Shown here one piece after another: positions 1-6,367 of a stretch of DNA of 7,328 nucleotides (position 1 is its first letter; the number at the start of each line of letters is the position of its first letter). Origin of the DNA: Gammaproteobacteria bacterium (GTDB lineage Bacteria > Pseudomonadota > Gammaproteobacteria > UWMA-0217); NCBI GenBank assembly GCA_011330835.1, contig DRPO01000036.1, positions 1 through 7,328 on the forward strand. Direction: 5' to 3'. Under the pieces are notes generated by a model that made no database searches, had not been told where the DNA came from, and saw only the letters and a program-made list of their open reading frames with translations. The translations under genes and the position numbers were made by a program.

Positions 1-100
1 CGATAGCAAGGCGCTAAAACGCAGGCATAGTGGGGCTACGTCAAGTTTTTGCAACGCCGCTATCGGCGAAAAGACGCGCGCCATGAATGGGGTATTCTTG
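1..100 (+). repeat. Left-edge copy of a palindromic dispersed repeat (5' part outside window)
   Basis: This stretch aligns without gaps to 6253-6352, with about 89 of 100 bases identical by my count and in the same orientation. It carries the internal inverted pair cgatagc (1-7) and gctatcg (59-65) and ends with the family terminus gaatggggtattc (85-97) plus ttg. By comparison with the second copy, roughly the first 50 bp of the element should lie beyond the left edge. Similarity stops at about position 100, close to an in-frame stop (TGA 99-101) for the gene remnant that follows. I see no coding potential in it. It is most likely a MITE-like or REP-like non-autonomous element; the family is not one I can name. 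Confidence 0.8.
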
Positions 101-116
101 AGCGCGAGAAGTAATT

Positions 117-395
117 ATGACAGGTATCGATACAAACGCCGACGCGCGACTGGTCTTCCACCCCCGCGATGATCTCGGCGAGATGCTCGAAGCCGCCCGC
201 TTGCTGGCCGCCCATGACCCCGCGCCCATCTCCGTACGGGTCACCCATGCGTTGTTCGTTGGAGACGCCGAGGACAAACTGCGCCAGGCCGGCGTCGGTC
301 ACATCTGGAGCTGCGATGCGGTCCCCCACCCCAGCAATGCGGCGCCCCTGGCCGAACTGCTCGCCCGGGCGCTTCGGGCGAATGACTTGCTATAG
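117..395 (+). pseudogene. Truncated ribose-phosphate pyrophosphokinase (PRPP synthetase) C-terminal remnant
   Basis: The 92-codon frame matches the C-terminal third of ribose-phosphate diphosphokinases, which make PRPP from ribose 5-phosphate and ATP. Recognisable blocks are MLEAARLL (residues 23-30), VTHALFVGDAEDKL (42-55) and DAVPHPSNA (67-75), followed by the helical tail ending in TAG at 393-395. Normal family members are about 300 residues, so roughly 200 N-terminal residues, including the ATP-binding part, are missing. The PRPP loop, usually of the form VDDIxSTGxT before MLEAA, is collapsed to RDDLGEMLEA, which suggests an internal deletion of a few codons. The frame opens at ATG 117 after a stop at 99-101, right at the end of the flanking repeat. 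A purine run (gagaag, 106-111) precedes the ATG, so translation is possible, but no catalytic activity is expected. Alternative: a small conserved domain protein with a new role. I favour decay. Confidence 0.7.
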
Positions 396-404
396 CCCCA
401 TTCG

Positions 405-474
405 GAATCGAATGCCAATCACTCCCGCTCCCCCTCGTCATTCCGGGCTGAGAGGAACGAAGACCCGGAATCCA
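405..474 (+). repeat. Direct repeat copy 1 of a 70-bp duplicated segment
   Basis: Positions 405-474 and 551-620 match at about 66 of 70 bases, spaced 146 bp start to start. The unit starts gaatcgaa, continues through a unique-looking ccaatcactcccgct block and ends in a REP-like half-palindrome, attccggg (440-447) facing cccggaat (464-471). Because the duplicated part includes sequence outside the REP-like palindrome, it looks like a segmental duplication rather than two independent insertions. Confidence 0.85.
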
Positions 475-512
475 TGCCGCTGCACTGGATTCCCGCCTTC
501 GCGGGAATGACG
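436..512. repeat. REP-like composite hairpin element
   Basis: This 77-bp unit begins cgtcattcc (436-444) and ends ggaatgacg (504-512), its inverted complement. Inside are three further pairings: attccggg (440-447) with cccggaat (464-471), ggaatcca (467-474) with tggattcc (486-493), and attcccgc (489-496) with gcgggaat (501-508) around a cttc loop. The composition (cgtcattccggg, cccggaatcca, tggattcccgc, gcgggaatgacg) is that of a very common proteobacterial intergenic repeat. It lies downstream of both the gene remnant at 117-395 and the DUF2130 gene, so it may act as a bidirectional transcript-end hairpin. That role is inferred. Confidence 0.8.
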
Positions 513-550
513 GGGTGCGGGTTCGGCGACGGAGTGAAACTTCGCAATCT

Positions 551-620
551 GAATCGAACGCCAATCACTCCCGCTTCCCCTCGTCATTCCGGGCTGAGTG
601 GAGCGAAGACCCGGAATCCA
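551..620 (+). repeat. Direct repeat copy 2 of the 70-bp duplicated segment, REP-like half only
   Basis: Second copy of the 405-474 unit, with differences at about four positions. It keeps the attccggg (586-593) and cccggaat (610-617) stem but lacks the right half (the tggattcccgc...gcgggaatgacg part) that completes the element in copy 1. After position 620 the sequence runs into the short spacer before the end of the DUF2130 gene. The stem could still fold as an RNA hairpin just past that gene's stop codon at 663-665. Confidence 0.8.
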
Positions 621-631
621 GGCGGGGCAGG

Positions 632-656
632 CGAAGAGGGTATTCCCGATCGCGAG
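632..656. other. Possible solo end of the dispersed palindromic repeat
   Basis: The stretch from gaagagggtattc (632-644) to gatcgcgag (648-656) resembles the end of the left-edge repeat and its flank (gaatggggtattc at 85-97, then gagcgcgag at 100-108) at about 20 of 25 bases. It could be a decayed terminus of the same family lying just past the DUF2130 stop codon. The match is short, so chance similarity is possible. Confidence 0.3.
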
Positions 657-662
657 GTCCGT

Positions 663-1946
663 TTACGATCCGGCCTCCGGCCCTTCCAGCGCCTCCAGCT
701 CCAGGCCTTCGATCTGTTGCAGGGTGGAGCCGGCGATAGCTTCGAGGTCGCCGTACATGCCCACGGTGGCTTGCATGACGCGGTCGATCTGTTCCTCGCG
801 CTTGGCCCATTGCTTGGTGATGACTTTCTTCTCGCGGTCGAGGTCCGCCCGCATGGTGGAGAAGGCTTCGACGATGGCTTCGACCCGCTGGCGGAACCGG
901 GGGCCGGTGAGATACCGGTAGACCATTTCGGTCTTGGTCTGCTGGCCTTCGCTGGCCAGCCGCGCCTGGGCGACTTCGATCAGGGACTGGCGCAGCACCG
1001 CGGCCACCGGCAGGGCGACGCGGGGATGGGTGACCCAGACGCCGTCGATGGCTTCGAAGGTTTCCACGCCCCGGGGCAGGGCGTGGCTGATGATGACCGA
1101 GATTTCGGCCTTGGCGGCGCGCTGGTCCTTGCGCAGCTTGGGCAGCCAGGCGTCGTTCCAGTTCTTGGTGCGCTTGGTCTCCCACAGGATGGTTCCGCTG
1201 GGGGAGCCGCCGGCGCCGTTGACGCGCTGAATCACGTCGCCGCCGAATTCGCCCTTGGGCACCGGCTCGATGCTATCGAACGGGAAACGCTTCTCCAGCA
1301 GCTCCTCCAGCGCCAGCTCCTGCACCTCGCCCTGCAACTGCTGCGAGCCCTGCTCCGCCTTGCGCTTGAGTTCCTCGATCTGGCGCTGCATGGCGGCGAT
1401 GGTTTGTTCCTTCTCGGATACCTTCAGTCCCAGCGCTTCCTCCGCCTCCTTTCTGGCCTGGGCGCGGGTTTCCTCCAGGCTTTGCTGGACGCGTTTTTCC
1501 ACCGTCAGCTCCATCTCCCTTCGGGCGTCGTCCAGTTCGCGCTCCTTGCGCAACAGCTCGGCCTGAGCCTTCTGCGCCGCCGCCAGCTTTTCGTCCCGTT
1601 GCTTGAGCACCGCCTGCAACTCCTCCAGCGCCCGGGTTTTCTCGTCGAGATCGGTGGCCAGCGCCAGCCGCGCCTTTTTCGCCTCGGCCTCGGCGATGGC
1701 GGCGCGATCCTTCTTGAGCCGGGCCTCGACCTGGCTGGCGATCTCCTCGTCCAGCTTCTTGCGGGTTTCCGTCAACTGCTTCTCGCGATCGCGCATCGCC
1801 TGTTCGCGCCGGGCGATCTCCTCATCCTTTTCCGCCAGCCGCGATTCGAACTGCCGGCGCGTCGATTCGATCAACGGCGCCGCCAGCGATTCGGTCAGCT
1901 TGATCTCGGTTTTGCAGTTGGGACAGACGATGGTTGGCTCGGTCAT
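663..1946 (-). CDS. DUF2130 family coiled-coil protein with putative PD-(D/E)XK nuclease-like domain
   Basis: This 427-residue protein has three visible parts. The N-terminus holds a CPNC pair (C8, C11) like half of a zinc ribbon. Residues about 30-215 are a long, highly charged coiled coil rich in E, K, R, Q and A. Residues about 216-360 match the DUF2130 domain, with FPFDSIEPVPKGEFGGDVIQ (221-240) and GTILWETKRTKNW (251-263). The D237...E256-x-K258 arrangement is what a PD-(D/E)XK nuclease active site would show; assignment of DUF2130 to that fold is from recall. A second short coiled coil (about 365-395) precedes an acidic tail. The reading frame stays open far upstream over pdxA, but I chose ATG 1944-1946 because a GGAG ribosome-binding site lies 7 nt before it and the CPNC start is typical of the family. 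It is divergent from pdxA. Function unknown; a DNA-related role is plausible but unproven. No signal peptide or membrane segment, so probably cytoplasmic. Confidence 0.88.
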   Translation of the reverse strand: MTEPTIVCPNCKTEIKLTESLAAPLIESTRRQFESRLAEKDEEIARREQAMRDREKQLTETRKKLDEEIASQVEARLKKDRAAIAEAEAKKARLALATDLDEKTRALEELQAVLKQRDEKLAAAQKAQAELLRKERELDDARREMELTVEKRVQQSLEETRAQARKEAEEALGLKVSEKEQTIAAMQRQIEELKRKAEQGSQQLQGEVQELALEELLEKRFPFDSIEPVPKGEFGGDVIQRVNGAGGSPSGTILWETKRTKNWNDAWLPKLRKDQRAAKAEISVIISHALPRGVETFEAIDGVWVTHPRVALPVAAVLRQSLIEVAQARLASEGQQTKTEMVYRYLTGPRFRQRVEAIVEAFSTMRADLDREKKVITKQWAKREEQIDRVMQATVGMYGDLEAIAGSTLQQIEGLELEALEGPEAGS

Positions 1947-2063
1947 GGCCGGACTCCGTGGAAATGCGCTCTCCGACCATACCAAAGCCCCGGCGGGCGA
2001 GGCCAGACAGTCGGAGCCAATTCGCGTAAACTGCGCAGCTTCTTCACATGGAATCAATGACCT
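1947..2063. promoter_or_regulatory. Divergent intergenic region between the DUF2130 gene and pdxA
   Basis: This 117-bp gap must hold or overlap the promoters of both divergent genes unless they start further inside the neighbouring genes. I found no good match to sigma-70 -35/-10 pairs: taaact near 2026-2031 toward pdxA and TATGGT on the minus strand near 1978-1983 toward the DUF2130 gene are -10-like at best, without clear -35 partners. GGAA at 2050-2053 is a weak, distant Shine-Dalgarno candidate for pdxA. Confidence 0.3.
1954..1957 (-). promoter_or_regulatory. Ribosome-binding site of the DUF2130 gene
   Basis: On the minus strand GGAG occurs 7 nt before ATG 1944-1946. This Shine-Dalgarno match decides the start, because the open frame continues several hundred codons upstream without a stop. 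Confidence 0.65.
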
Positions 2064-3029
2064 ATGAAACCATTGGTCCTCACGCCGGGGGAGCCCGCCG
2101 GCATCGGCCCGGACATAACCGTCATGATGGCGGTGCGCGGCGCGCTCGACCGGATGGTCGTTGTCGGCGATCCCGATGTGCTGTCCGCGCGGGCCAGACA
2201 ACTCAGGTTGAAGCTGAATCTGTCCGAATACTCCGGCGGCAGGCTCAAGCGCCACGCGCTGAATATCATCCCCGTTCCGGTCGGGGCACCGGTACAGCCG
2301 GGGCGGCTCGATGTCAGAAACGCCCGGTATGTGCTCAAGACGCTCGATCTGGCCGCGCAAGGCTGTCTCCAGGGCCGATTCGCGGGGTTGGTCACCGGTC
2401 CGGTGCACAAGAGCATCATCAACCAGGCGCGGATTCCGTTTACCGGACACACGGAATATCTGGCCCGGCTGTGTGGTAGCCAGAAACCCGTCATGCTGCT
2501 GACCGCGCAGACATTGCGCGTCGCGCTGGCGACCACGCACCTGCCGCTGAAGGATGTTCCGGCGGCCATTACCCGCGAAACGCTGGTCGAGGTGCTGACC
2601 ATTTTGCACAACGATCTCGAAAAACGCTTTCGTATCGACAATCCGCATATCCTGGTGTGCGGACTCAACCCGCATGCCGGTGAAGACGGACATCTGGGCA
2701 CGGAGGAAATCGAAACCATCATTCCAACGCTGGAGGCGCTGCGCGACAAGGGACTGAATCTCACCGGCCCCCTGCCCGCCGACACGGTGTTCACGCCCCG
2801 CCACATGGTGGATGCCGACGCGATTCTCGCGATGTACCACGACCAGGGATTGCCGGTGCTAAAGCATGTCGGCTTTGGCTCGGCGGTGAATGTAACGCTG
2901 GGCCTCAAGATCATCCGCACCTCGGTCGATCACGGCACCGCGCTGACGCTGGCGGGAACCGGCAAGGCGGAAACCGGCAGCCTCAAGGCCGCGATTCTGC
3001 TGGCGAATCAATTGGCTCATGGGGGCTGA
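2064..3029 (+). CDS. pdxA: 4-hydroxythreonine-4-phosphate dehydrogenase
   Basis: PdxA oxidises 4-phosphohydroxy-L-threonine with NAD, giving after decarboxylation 3-amino-2-oxopropyl phosphate, which PdxJ condenses with deoxyxylulose 5-phosphate in the DXP-dependent route to pyridoxal phosphate. At 321 residues it has normal length. The N-terminal TPGEPAGIGPD (7-17) is the family signature. The three divalent-metal histidines are present at H159 (ATTHLPL), H204 (CGLNPHAGE) and H259 (MYHDQG), equivalent to E. coli H166, H211 and H266. The substrate-contacting GHT (128-130) and the IRTSVDHGTALTLAGTGKA block (284-302) are also intact. The start ATG 2064 places the signature at the usual distance from the N-terminus; the ribosome-binding site is weak. 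In many proteobacteria pdxA follows surA and precedes ksgA; here it stands alone, divergent from a DUF2130 gene and convergent with cbbO, so it is probably transcribed singly. Cytoplasmic homodimer in the known family. Nothing suggests inactivation. Confidence 0.96.
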   Translation: MKPLVLTPGEPAGIGPDITVMMAVRGALDRMVVVGDPDVLSARARQLRLKLNLSEYSGGRLKRHALNIIPVPVGAPVQPGRLDVRNARYVLKTLDLAAQGCLQGRFAGLVTGPVHKSIINQARIPFTGHTEYLARLCGSQKPVMLLTAQTLRVALATTHLPLKDVPAAITRETLVEVLTILHNDLEKRFRIDNPHILVCGLNPHAGEDGHLGTEEIETIIPTLEALRDKGLNLTGPLPADTVFTPRHMVDADAILAMYHDQGLPVLKHVGFGSAVNVTLGLKIIRTSVDHGTALTLAGTGKAETGSLKAAILLANQLAHGG

Positions 3030-3070
3030 CCGCACACCCGTGTTCAGACCAGCCTGGTGGCTGCCGGGGC

Positions 3071-3096
3071 TTCACGCGGGGAAGCTTTGGCGTGAA
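3071..3096. terminator. Weak hairpin between convergent pdxA and cbbO
   Basis: ttcacgc (3071-3077) pairs with gcgtgaa (3090-3096) around a 12-nt loop containing aagctt. A smaller hairpin, cagcc (3050-3054) with ggctg (3059-3063), lies closer to pdxA. Neither has a following T run in either direction, so this is at most a poor intrinsic terminator serving the 78-bp convergent gap. Confidence 0.25.
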
Positions 3097-3107
3097 CTCC
3101 CTGCGCG

Positions 3108-5363
3108 CTATTTGGTCAGCGACAGGAACAGTTCCGGCAGTTTTTCCGGCAGTCGGTCGATGTGGTCGATGACCATGTACTGCTGACCAAAGATGTCGCC
3201 AACGTAGTCATCGGCGCGGGGGTCGAGGTTGATGCAGTAGGTATAGATGCCTTCACTGTCGAGTTCGCGCATCGCGCGATGGGCGTCTTCGATGAGCAGG
3301 CGGTCGTCGTCCACGTCGATGTCGGACGGTTCGCCGTCGGTGAGGATCAGCAGCAGTTTCTTGTCGGCGCGGCGGGCGGCGAGGTAGTGGCCGGCGTGAC
3401 GCATGGCGGCGCCCATGCGGGTGGACCAGCCGGCTTCCATGGCGGCGAGGCGGGCCTTGACCTCGTCGCTCCAGGGTTCGGTGAAGCCCTTGATGTGCTG
3501 GTAGCGGACTTCGTGCCGGGTGTTGGAGGAGAAGCCGGCGATGGCGAATTCGTCGCCGAGGTTGTCGATGGCCCAGGCGAGCAGGGCGACCGCTTCCTGG
3601 CTGAGTTCGAGGATGGTCTGTTCGCCGCCGGGAACGGTTTGGGACAGCGATTCGGAGAGATCGAGCAGCAGGGTGACGGCGATGTCGCGGCCGTCGTGGC
3701 GATGGCTCATGTTGATGCGCGGATCGGGGTTGGCGCCACTCTTGAAGTCGATCAGCGAGCGGATGGCGACGTCCAGGTCCAGCTCGCTGCCCTCTTCCTG
3801 ATAACGGGTGCGCACGTACTGTTGCGGCTTGAGCAGGTCGAGCACGCGCTTGAGCCGCTTGGCGAGAGCCTCGTGGCGCTTGAGCAGTTTGTCGATGAAG
3901 GCCGCGTCGCCCGGCGGGTGCAGGCTTTCGTAGAGGCTGACCCAGTCGGGGCGGTAGGTCTTGGTCTGATAGTCCCATTCGGGGTAGTGGCGCGGCGGCA
4001 GGCCTTCCAGCTCCTGTTCGATCTTTTTCGATTGCTGCTCGGCCTCGAACATCTCCTCCTCATCGCCTTCCTCGATGAATTTCCACAGATGGCGGTTGTC
4101 GTCGCGGTAATCCACCTCGGTGTTTTCGAATCGGACATTGGCTTGCAGGTCGGAGGCCTGACGGGTGCGGGCGATGAACGAGATGGCGATGCTGGCGATT
4201 TCCTCCAGGCTGGCGGGGCCGTCTGCTAGCGCCGCGTGGAAACGTTCGACGAATTCCAGCAGGTCGGGATTCTTGTAGGGATGATCCGGGTTGAGAATGG
4301 CGTAGGAGAACATCGCCAGCCGATGGCGGATGCAGGATTCCTTATCCGGATCGCAGTCGTCCTCGCCGGGAAAGGGGTGCAGCGCCAGCCACAGGCGGCG
4401 CAGTCCGGGGTATTCGCGCATCGCCAGCGTTTCGACGCGGCAGTCCTCGAACATTTCGATGGCGATGCGCTGAAACGGGCTGTAGTTGTCGGCGAAGATA
4501 CTGGCGCTCCAGCGCTTGTGCGCGGCGACATGGGCCAGCAACGCGCGATAGCGGTCGAGGCCGCTGACGCCGTTGCGGTCGTCATAGACATCGGGGATGC
4601 GGATGCCCAGGGCGTTGAAATAGGGCTGCGGCTTGCGCAGCTCGTCGAAGCCTTCCGAATAGGGGACGAAATGATCGGTCTGGCCCCACAGCGCGCGCAG
4701 GTAGAGCGACAGCTTGCGCTCGTGGTCGGCGAACAGCGTGCCGTGGCGCTCGCGCTGCAACACCGCGCGGCTGTCGGCGGATTGCAGGCTGAAATAGTCC
4801 TGCTGCCGCTCGGGGTGGCTCTTGTAATTGCGCACGCCGTAGTCCACCCACTGCTTCAGTCCTTCCAGCGAGAGCTGGTTCAGCAGGTAGGGCATGTGCG
4901 CCAGCATCTCGGGCAGGCCGGGGCTGGGGATGGTGGTGTGAAAGCCGTGAATGGAGCCGGTGGTGCGCTCCATCATGTCCATCACGATCTCGATGTAATG
5001 GCTGAACTGCTCGACGCTGCCGAGCCGGCGGGCCGCTTCCGCGAGCGTTTGCAGAAACGGCAGGATCGCCTTGCCGTTGGGCGTGCGCGACATGCGCCAG
5101 ACGGTCTGCGAGACCAGCGATAGTGTGGATTCATCCAGTCTGGCGGCGACCTGGGGCATTTCCTCCAGATAGACCAGCACCGGCTCGAAACCGCGGCCGA
5201 TCATGCAGATCAGCGAGGCGCCGTCGAGATAGTCCCGAACGCCCGTCTCGCTCAGCAAGGCCAGCGCTTCTTCCATGTAGTCGCCGAAGACCTCCTCCAG
5301 CTCGGGGAAGCTGCAACTGAGTTGGGCGCGGTAGTCGGTGCGTTGCTCTTCGCTCAGGCTCAT
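3108..5363 (-). CDS. cbbO: RubisCO activase adaptor subunit CbbO (von Willebrand A domain)
   Basis: CbbO is the substrate-recognition adaptor of the CbbQO-type RubisCO activase: one CbbO associates with a CbbQ hexamer and couples ATP hydrolysis to release of inhibitory sugar phosphates from RubisCO active sites. The 751-residue length fits the family. The N-terminal two-thirds is the helical CbbO/NorD-like region, with a HVAAH (278-282) and FEDCRVE (305-311) pair and an acidic patch around EEGDEEEMFE (431-440) followed by a charged linker. The C-terminal third is a von Willebrand A domain with a complete metal-ion-dependent adhesion site: D568-L-S570-E-S572, T648 (WSTRMG) and D676 (LTDGEPSD). 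The start ATG 5361-5363 lies 15 bp after the cbbQ stop, with GGCGGAT (minus strand, 5368-5374) as a modest ribosome-binding site, so it is almost certainly co-transcribed with cbbQ. NorD is the main paralogous alternative, but the RubisCO neighbour makes CbbO the better call. Cytoplasmic; no signal peptide. Confidence 0.94.
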   Translation of the reverse strand: MSLSEEQRTDYRAQLSCSFPELEEVFGDYMEEALALLSETGVRDYLDGASLICMIGRGFEPVLVYLEEMPQVAARLDESTLSLVSQTVWRMSRTPNGKAILPFLQTLAEAARRLGSVEQFSHYIEIVMDMMERTTGSIHGFHTTIPSPGLPEMLAHMPYLLNQLSLEGLKQWVDYGVRNYKSHPERQQDYFSLQSADSRAVLQRERHGTLFADHERKLSLYLRALWGQTDHFVPYSEGFDELRKPQPYFNALGIRIPDVYDDRNGVSGLDRYRALLAHVAAHKRWSASIFADNYSPFQRIAIEMFEDCRVETLAMREYPGLRRLWLALHPFPGEDDCDPDKESCIRHRLAMFSYAILNPDHPYKNPDLLEFVERFHAALADGPASLEEIASIAISFIARTRQASDLQANVRFENTEVDYRDDNRHLWKFIEEGDEEEMFEAEQQSKKIEQELEGLPPRHYPEWDYQTKTYRPDWVSLYESLHPPGDAAFIDKLLKRHEALAKRLKRVLDLLKPQQYVRTRYQEEGSELDLDVAIRSLIDFKSGANPDPRINMSHRHDGRDIAVTLLLDLSESLSQTVPGGEQTILELSQEAVALLAWAIDNLGDEFAIAGFSSNTRHEVRYQHIKGFTEPWSDEVKARLAAMEAGWSTRMGAAMRHAGHYLAARRADKKLLLILTDGEPSDIDVDDDRLLIEDAHRAMRELDSEGIYTYCINLDPRADDYVGDIFGQQYMVIDHIDRLPEKLPELFLSLTK

Positions 5364-5378
5364 GGCTATCCGCCGGGG

Positions 5379-6182
5379 TTATTCGAAAACGGCGTCGATG
5401 GCGTGGTCCAGCGTCGAGCGGATGTCGGCGTCATCGGTGATCGGGCGCACCAGCGCCATGCGGCAGGCGTCGCGCGGCGCAATGCCCTCGGCGATCAGGC
5501 TGGCGGCATAGACCAGCAGGCGAGTGGAGATCCCCTCGTCCAGCCCGTGTCCCTTGAGGTTGCGGGCGGCTTCGCCGACCTGCACCAGCTTCGCGGCGGT
5601 GGTGCTGTCGATGCCGGTCTCCTTCTCGACGATGCTGGCCTCGAGTTCAGGCTCGGCGTAGTCGAAATCCATGGCGACGAAACGCTGCTTGGTGGATTGT
5701 TTCAGATCCTTCATCAGGCTCTGGTAGCCGGGGTTGTAAGAGATCACCAGCTGGAAATCGTCATGCGCCGGCACCACTTCGCCTTTCTTGTCCAGCGGCA
5801 ATGCGCGGCGGTGATCGGTGAGTGGATGGATGACCACGGTGGTGTCCTGACGCGCCTCGACCACCTCATCGAGATAGCAGATGGCGCCGATGCGCGCGGC
5901 GACAGTCAGCGGGCCGTCCACCCAGCGGGTCCCCCCGGCGTCCAGCAGATAGCGCCCCACCAGATCGGAAGCCGTCATGTCTTCGTTGCAGGCGACGGTG
6001 ATCAGCGGCTTGCCCAGCTTCCAGGCCATGTACTCGATGAAACGCGACTTGCCGCAGCCGGTGGGGCCTTTCACCATCACCGGCAAGCGGCGCGCGTAGG
6101 CGGCCTGATAGAGTTCCACCTCGTTGGCCAGAGGCTGGTAAAAGGGCTCGGATTCGATTTGGTATTGCTCGATATCGCTCAT
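5379..6182 (-). CDS. cbbQ: RubisCO activase AAA+ ATPase CbbQ (MoxR family)
   Basis: CbbQ is the hexameric AAA+ motor that works with CbbO to reactivate RubisCO inhibited by bound sugar phosphates. The 267-residue protein shows the expected order: Walker A GPTGCGKS (39-46), ACNEDMTASDLVGRYLLDAGG (64-84, typical of CbbQ/NorQ), Walker B ICYLDEV (101-107), ARQDTTVVIHPLTDHRR (110-126), sensor-1 region ISYNPGYQ (147-154), an STKQRF segment (163-168) whose R167 is a candidate arginine finger, and the GLDEGISTRLL block (213-223). All catalytic features look intact. ATG 6180-6182 gives the usual short N-terminus (SEPFYQP close to the start); the ribosome-binding site upstream is poor. It is separated from cbbM by 235 bp containing a terminator and a palindromic repeat, and followed after 15 bp by cbbO. 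NorQ is a close relative, but RubisCO upstream and CbbO downstream support CbbQ, of the type linked to form II enzymes. Confidence 0.95.
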   Translation of the reverse strand: MSDIEQYQIESEPFYQPLANEVELYQAAYARRLPVMVKGPTGCGKSRFIEYMAWKLGKPLITVACNEDMTASDLVGRYLLDAGGTRWVDGPLTVAARIGAICYLDEVVEARQDTTVVIHPLTDHRRALPLDKKGEVVPAHDDFQLVISYNPGYQSLMKDLKQSTKQRFVAMDFDYAEPELEASIVEKETGIDSTTAAKLVQVGEAARNLKGHGLDEGISTRLLVYAASLIAEGIAPRDACRMALVRPITDDADIRSTLDHAIDAVFE

Positions 6183-6202
6183 TGTTATGTGCTCGCGTTG
6201 AA

Positions 6203-6367
6203 TATACCTGTTGCGACCAGGAATACCCCATTCAGGGCGCGTAGATTTTCGTCGAGAGCAAGGCGTAAAAACGCAGGCATAGCGGCGCTACGTCAAGTTT
6301 TTACAACGCAGCTATCGGCGAAAAGATGCGTGGCATGAATGGGGTATTCCTGGTCGCAACAGGTATA
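6203..6367. repeat. 165-bp palindromic element with perfect 32-bp inverted arms between cbbM and cbbQ
   Basis: The arms 6203-6234 (tatacctgttgcgaccag, then gaataccccattca) and 6336-6367 are perfect inverted complements of 32 bp. Inward, pairing continues imperfectly around a symmetry centre at 6285 (tagcggcgcta, 6280-6290), so the whole element can fold as one long hairpin. The portion 6253-6352 is the second copy of the family seen at 1-100, about 89% identical. No open frame for a transposase is present, so it is non-autonomous. On cbb mRNA it would form a large stem-loop between the cbbM terminator and cbbQ. Confidence 0.9.

Noticed and set aside
405..620. CRISPR-like repeat-spacer array
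   Set aside because: There are only two repeat copies, 70 bp long and 146 bp apart, made of REP-like palindromes, and no cas genes are present.
474..2060. Long plus-strand open frame of 528 codons opposite the DUF2130 gene
   Set aside because: Its composition (L, Q, G, R and F rich, repetitive) is that of an antisense shadow of a charged coiled-coil gene in GC-rich DNA, and it runs through the REP-like repeats.
1947..2840. Upstream extension of the DUF2130 frame by about 298 codons, giving a 725-residue protein
   Set aside because: The extension runs antisense through pdxA, whose conserved residues prove it is the coding strand. A good GGAG ribosome-binding site and the family-typical CPNC start support ATG 1944-1946.
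3162..4229. Plus-strand open frames opposite cbbO (also 4236-5123)
   Set aside because: Both are V, A, G, D rich shadows of cbbO on the opposite strand, with no recognisable domain.
6170..6200. Similarity between the leader of cbbQ and the sequence before the ATG at 117 (cgcgag, then ATGa)
   Set aside because: Only about six identical bases plus the start codon align and gaps are needed, so chance is the simpler explanation.
5322..6338. Plus-strand open frame opposite cbbQ
   Set aside because: It is an antisense shadow of the conserved cbbQ gene and reads into the palindromic repeat.
1..6367. Composite transposon bounded by the two palindromic repeats
   Set aside because: No transposase or target-site duplication is visible, the enclosed genes are housekeeping or cbb genes, and the left copy is incomplete in the window. 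A recombination substrate is possible, but a mobile unit is not supported.
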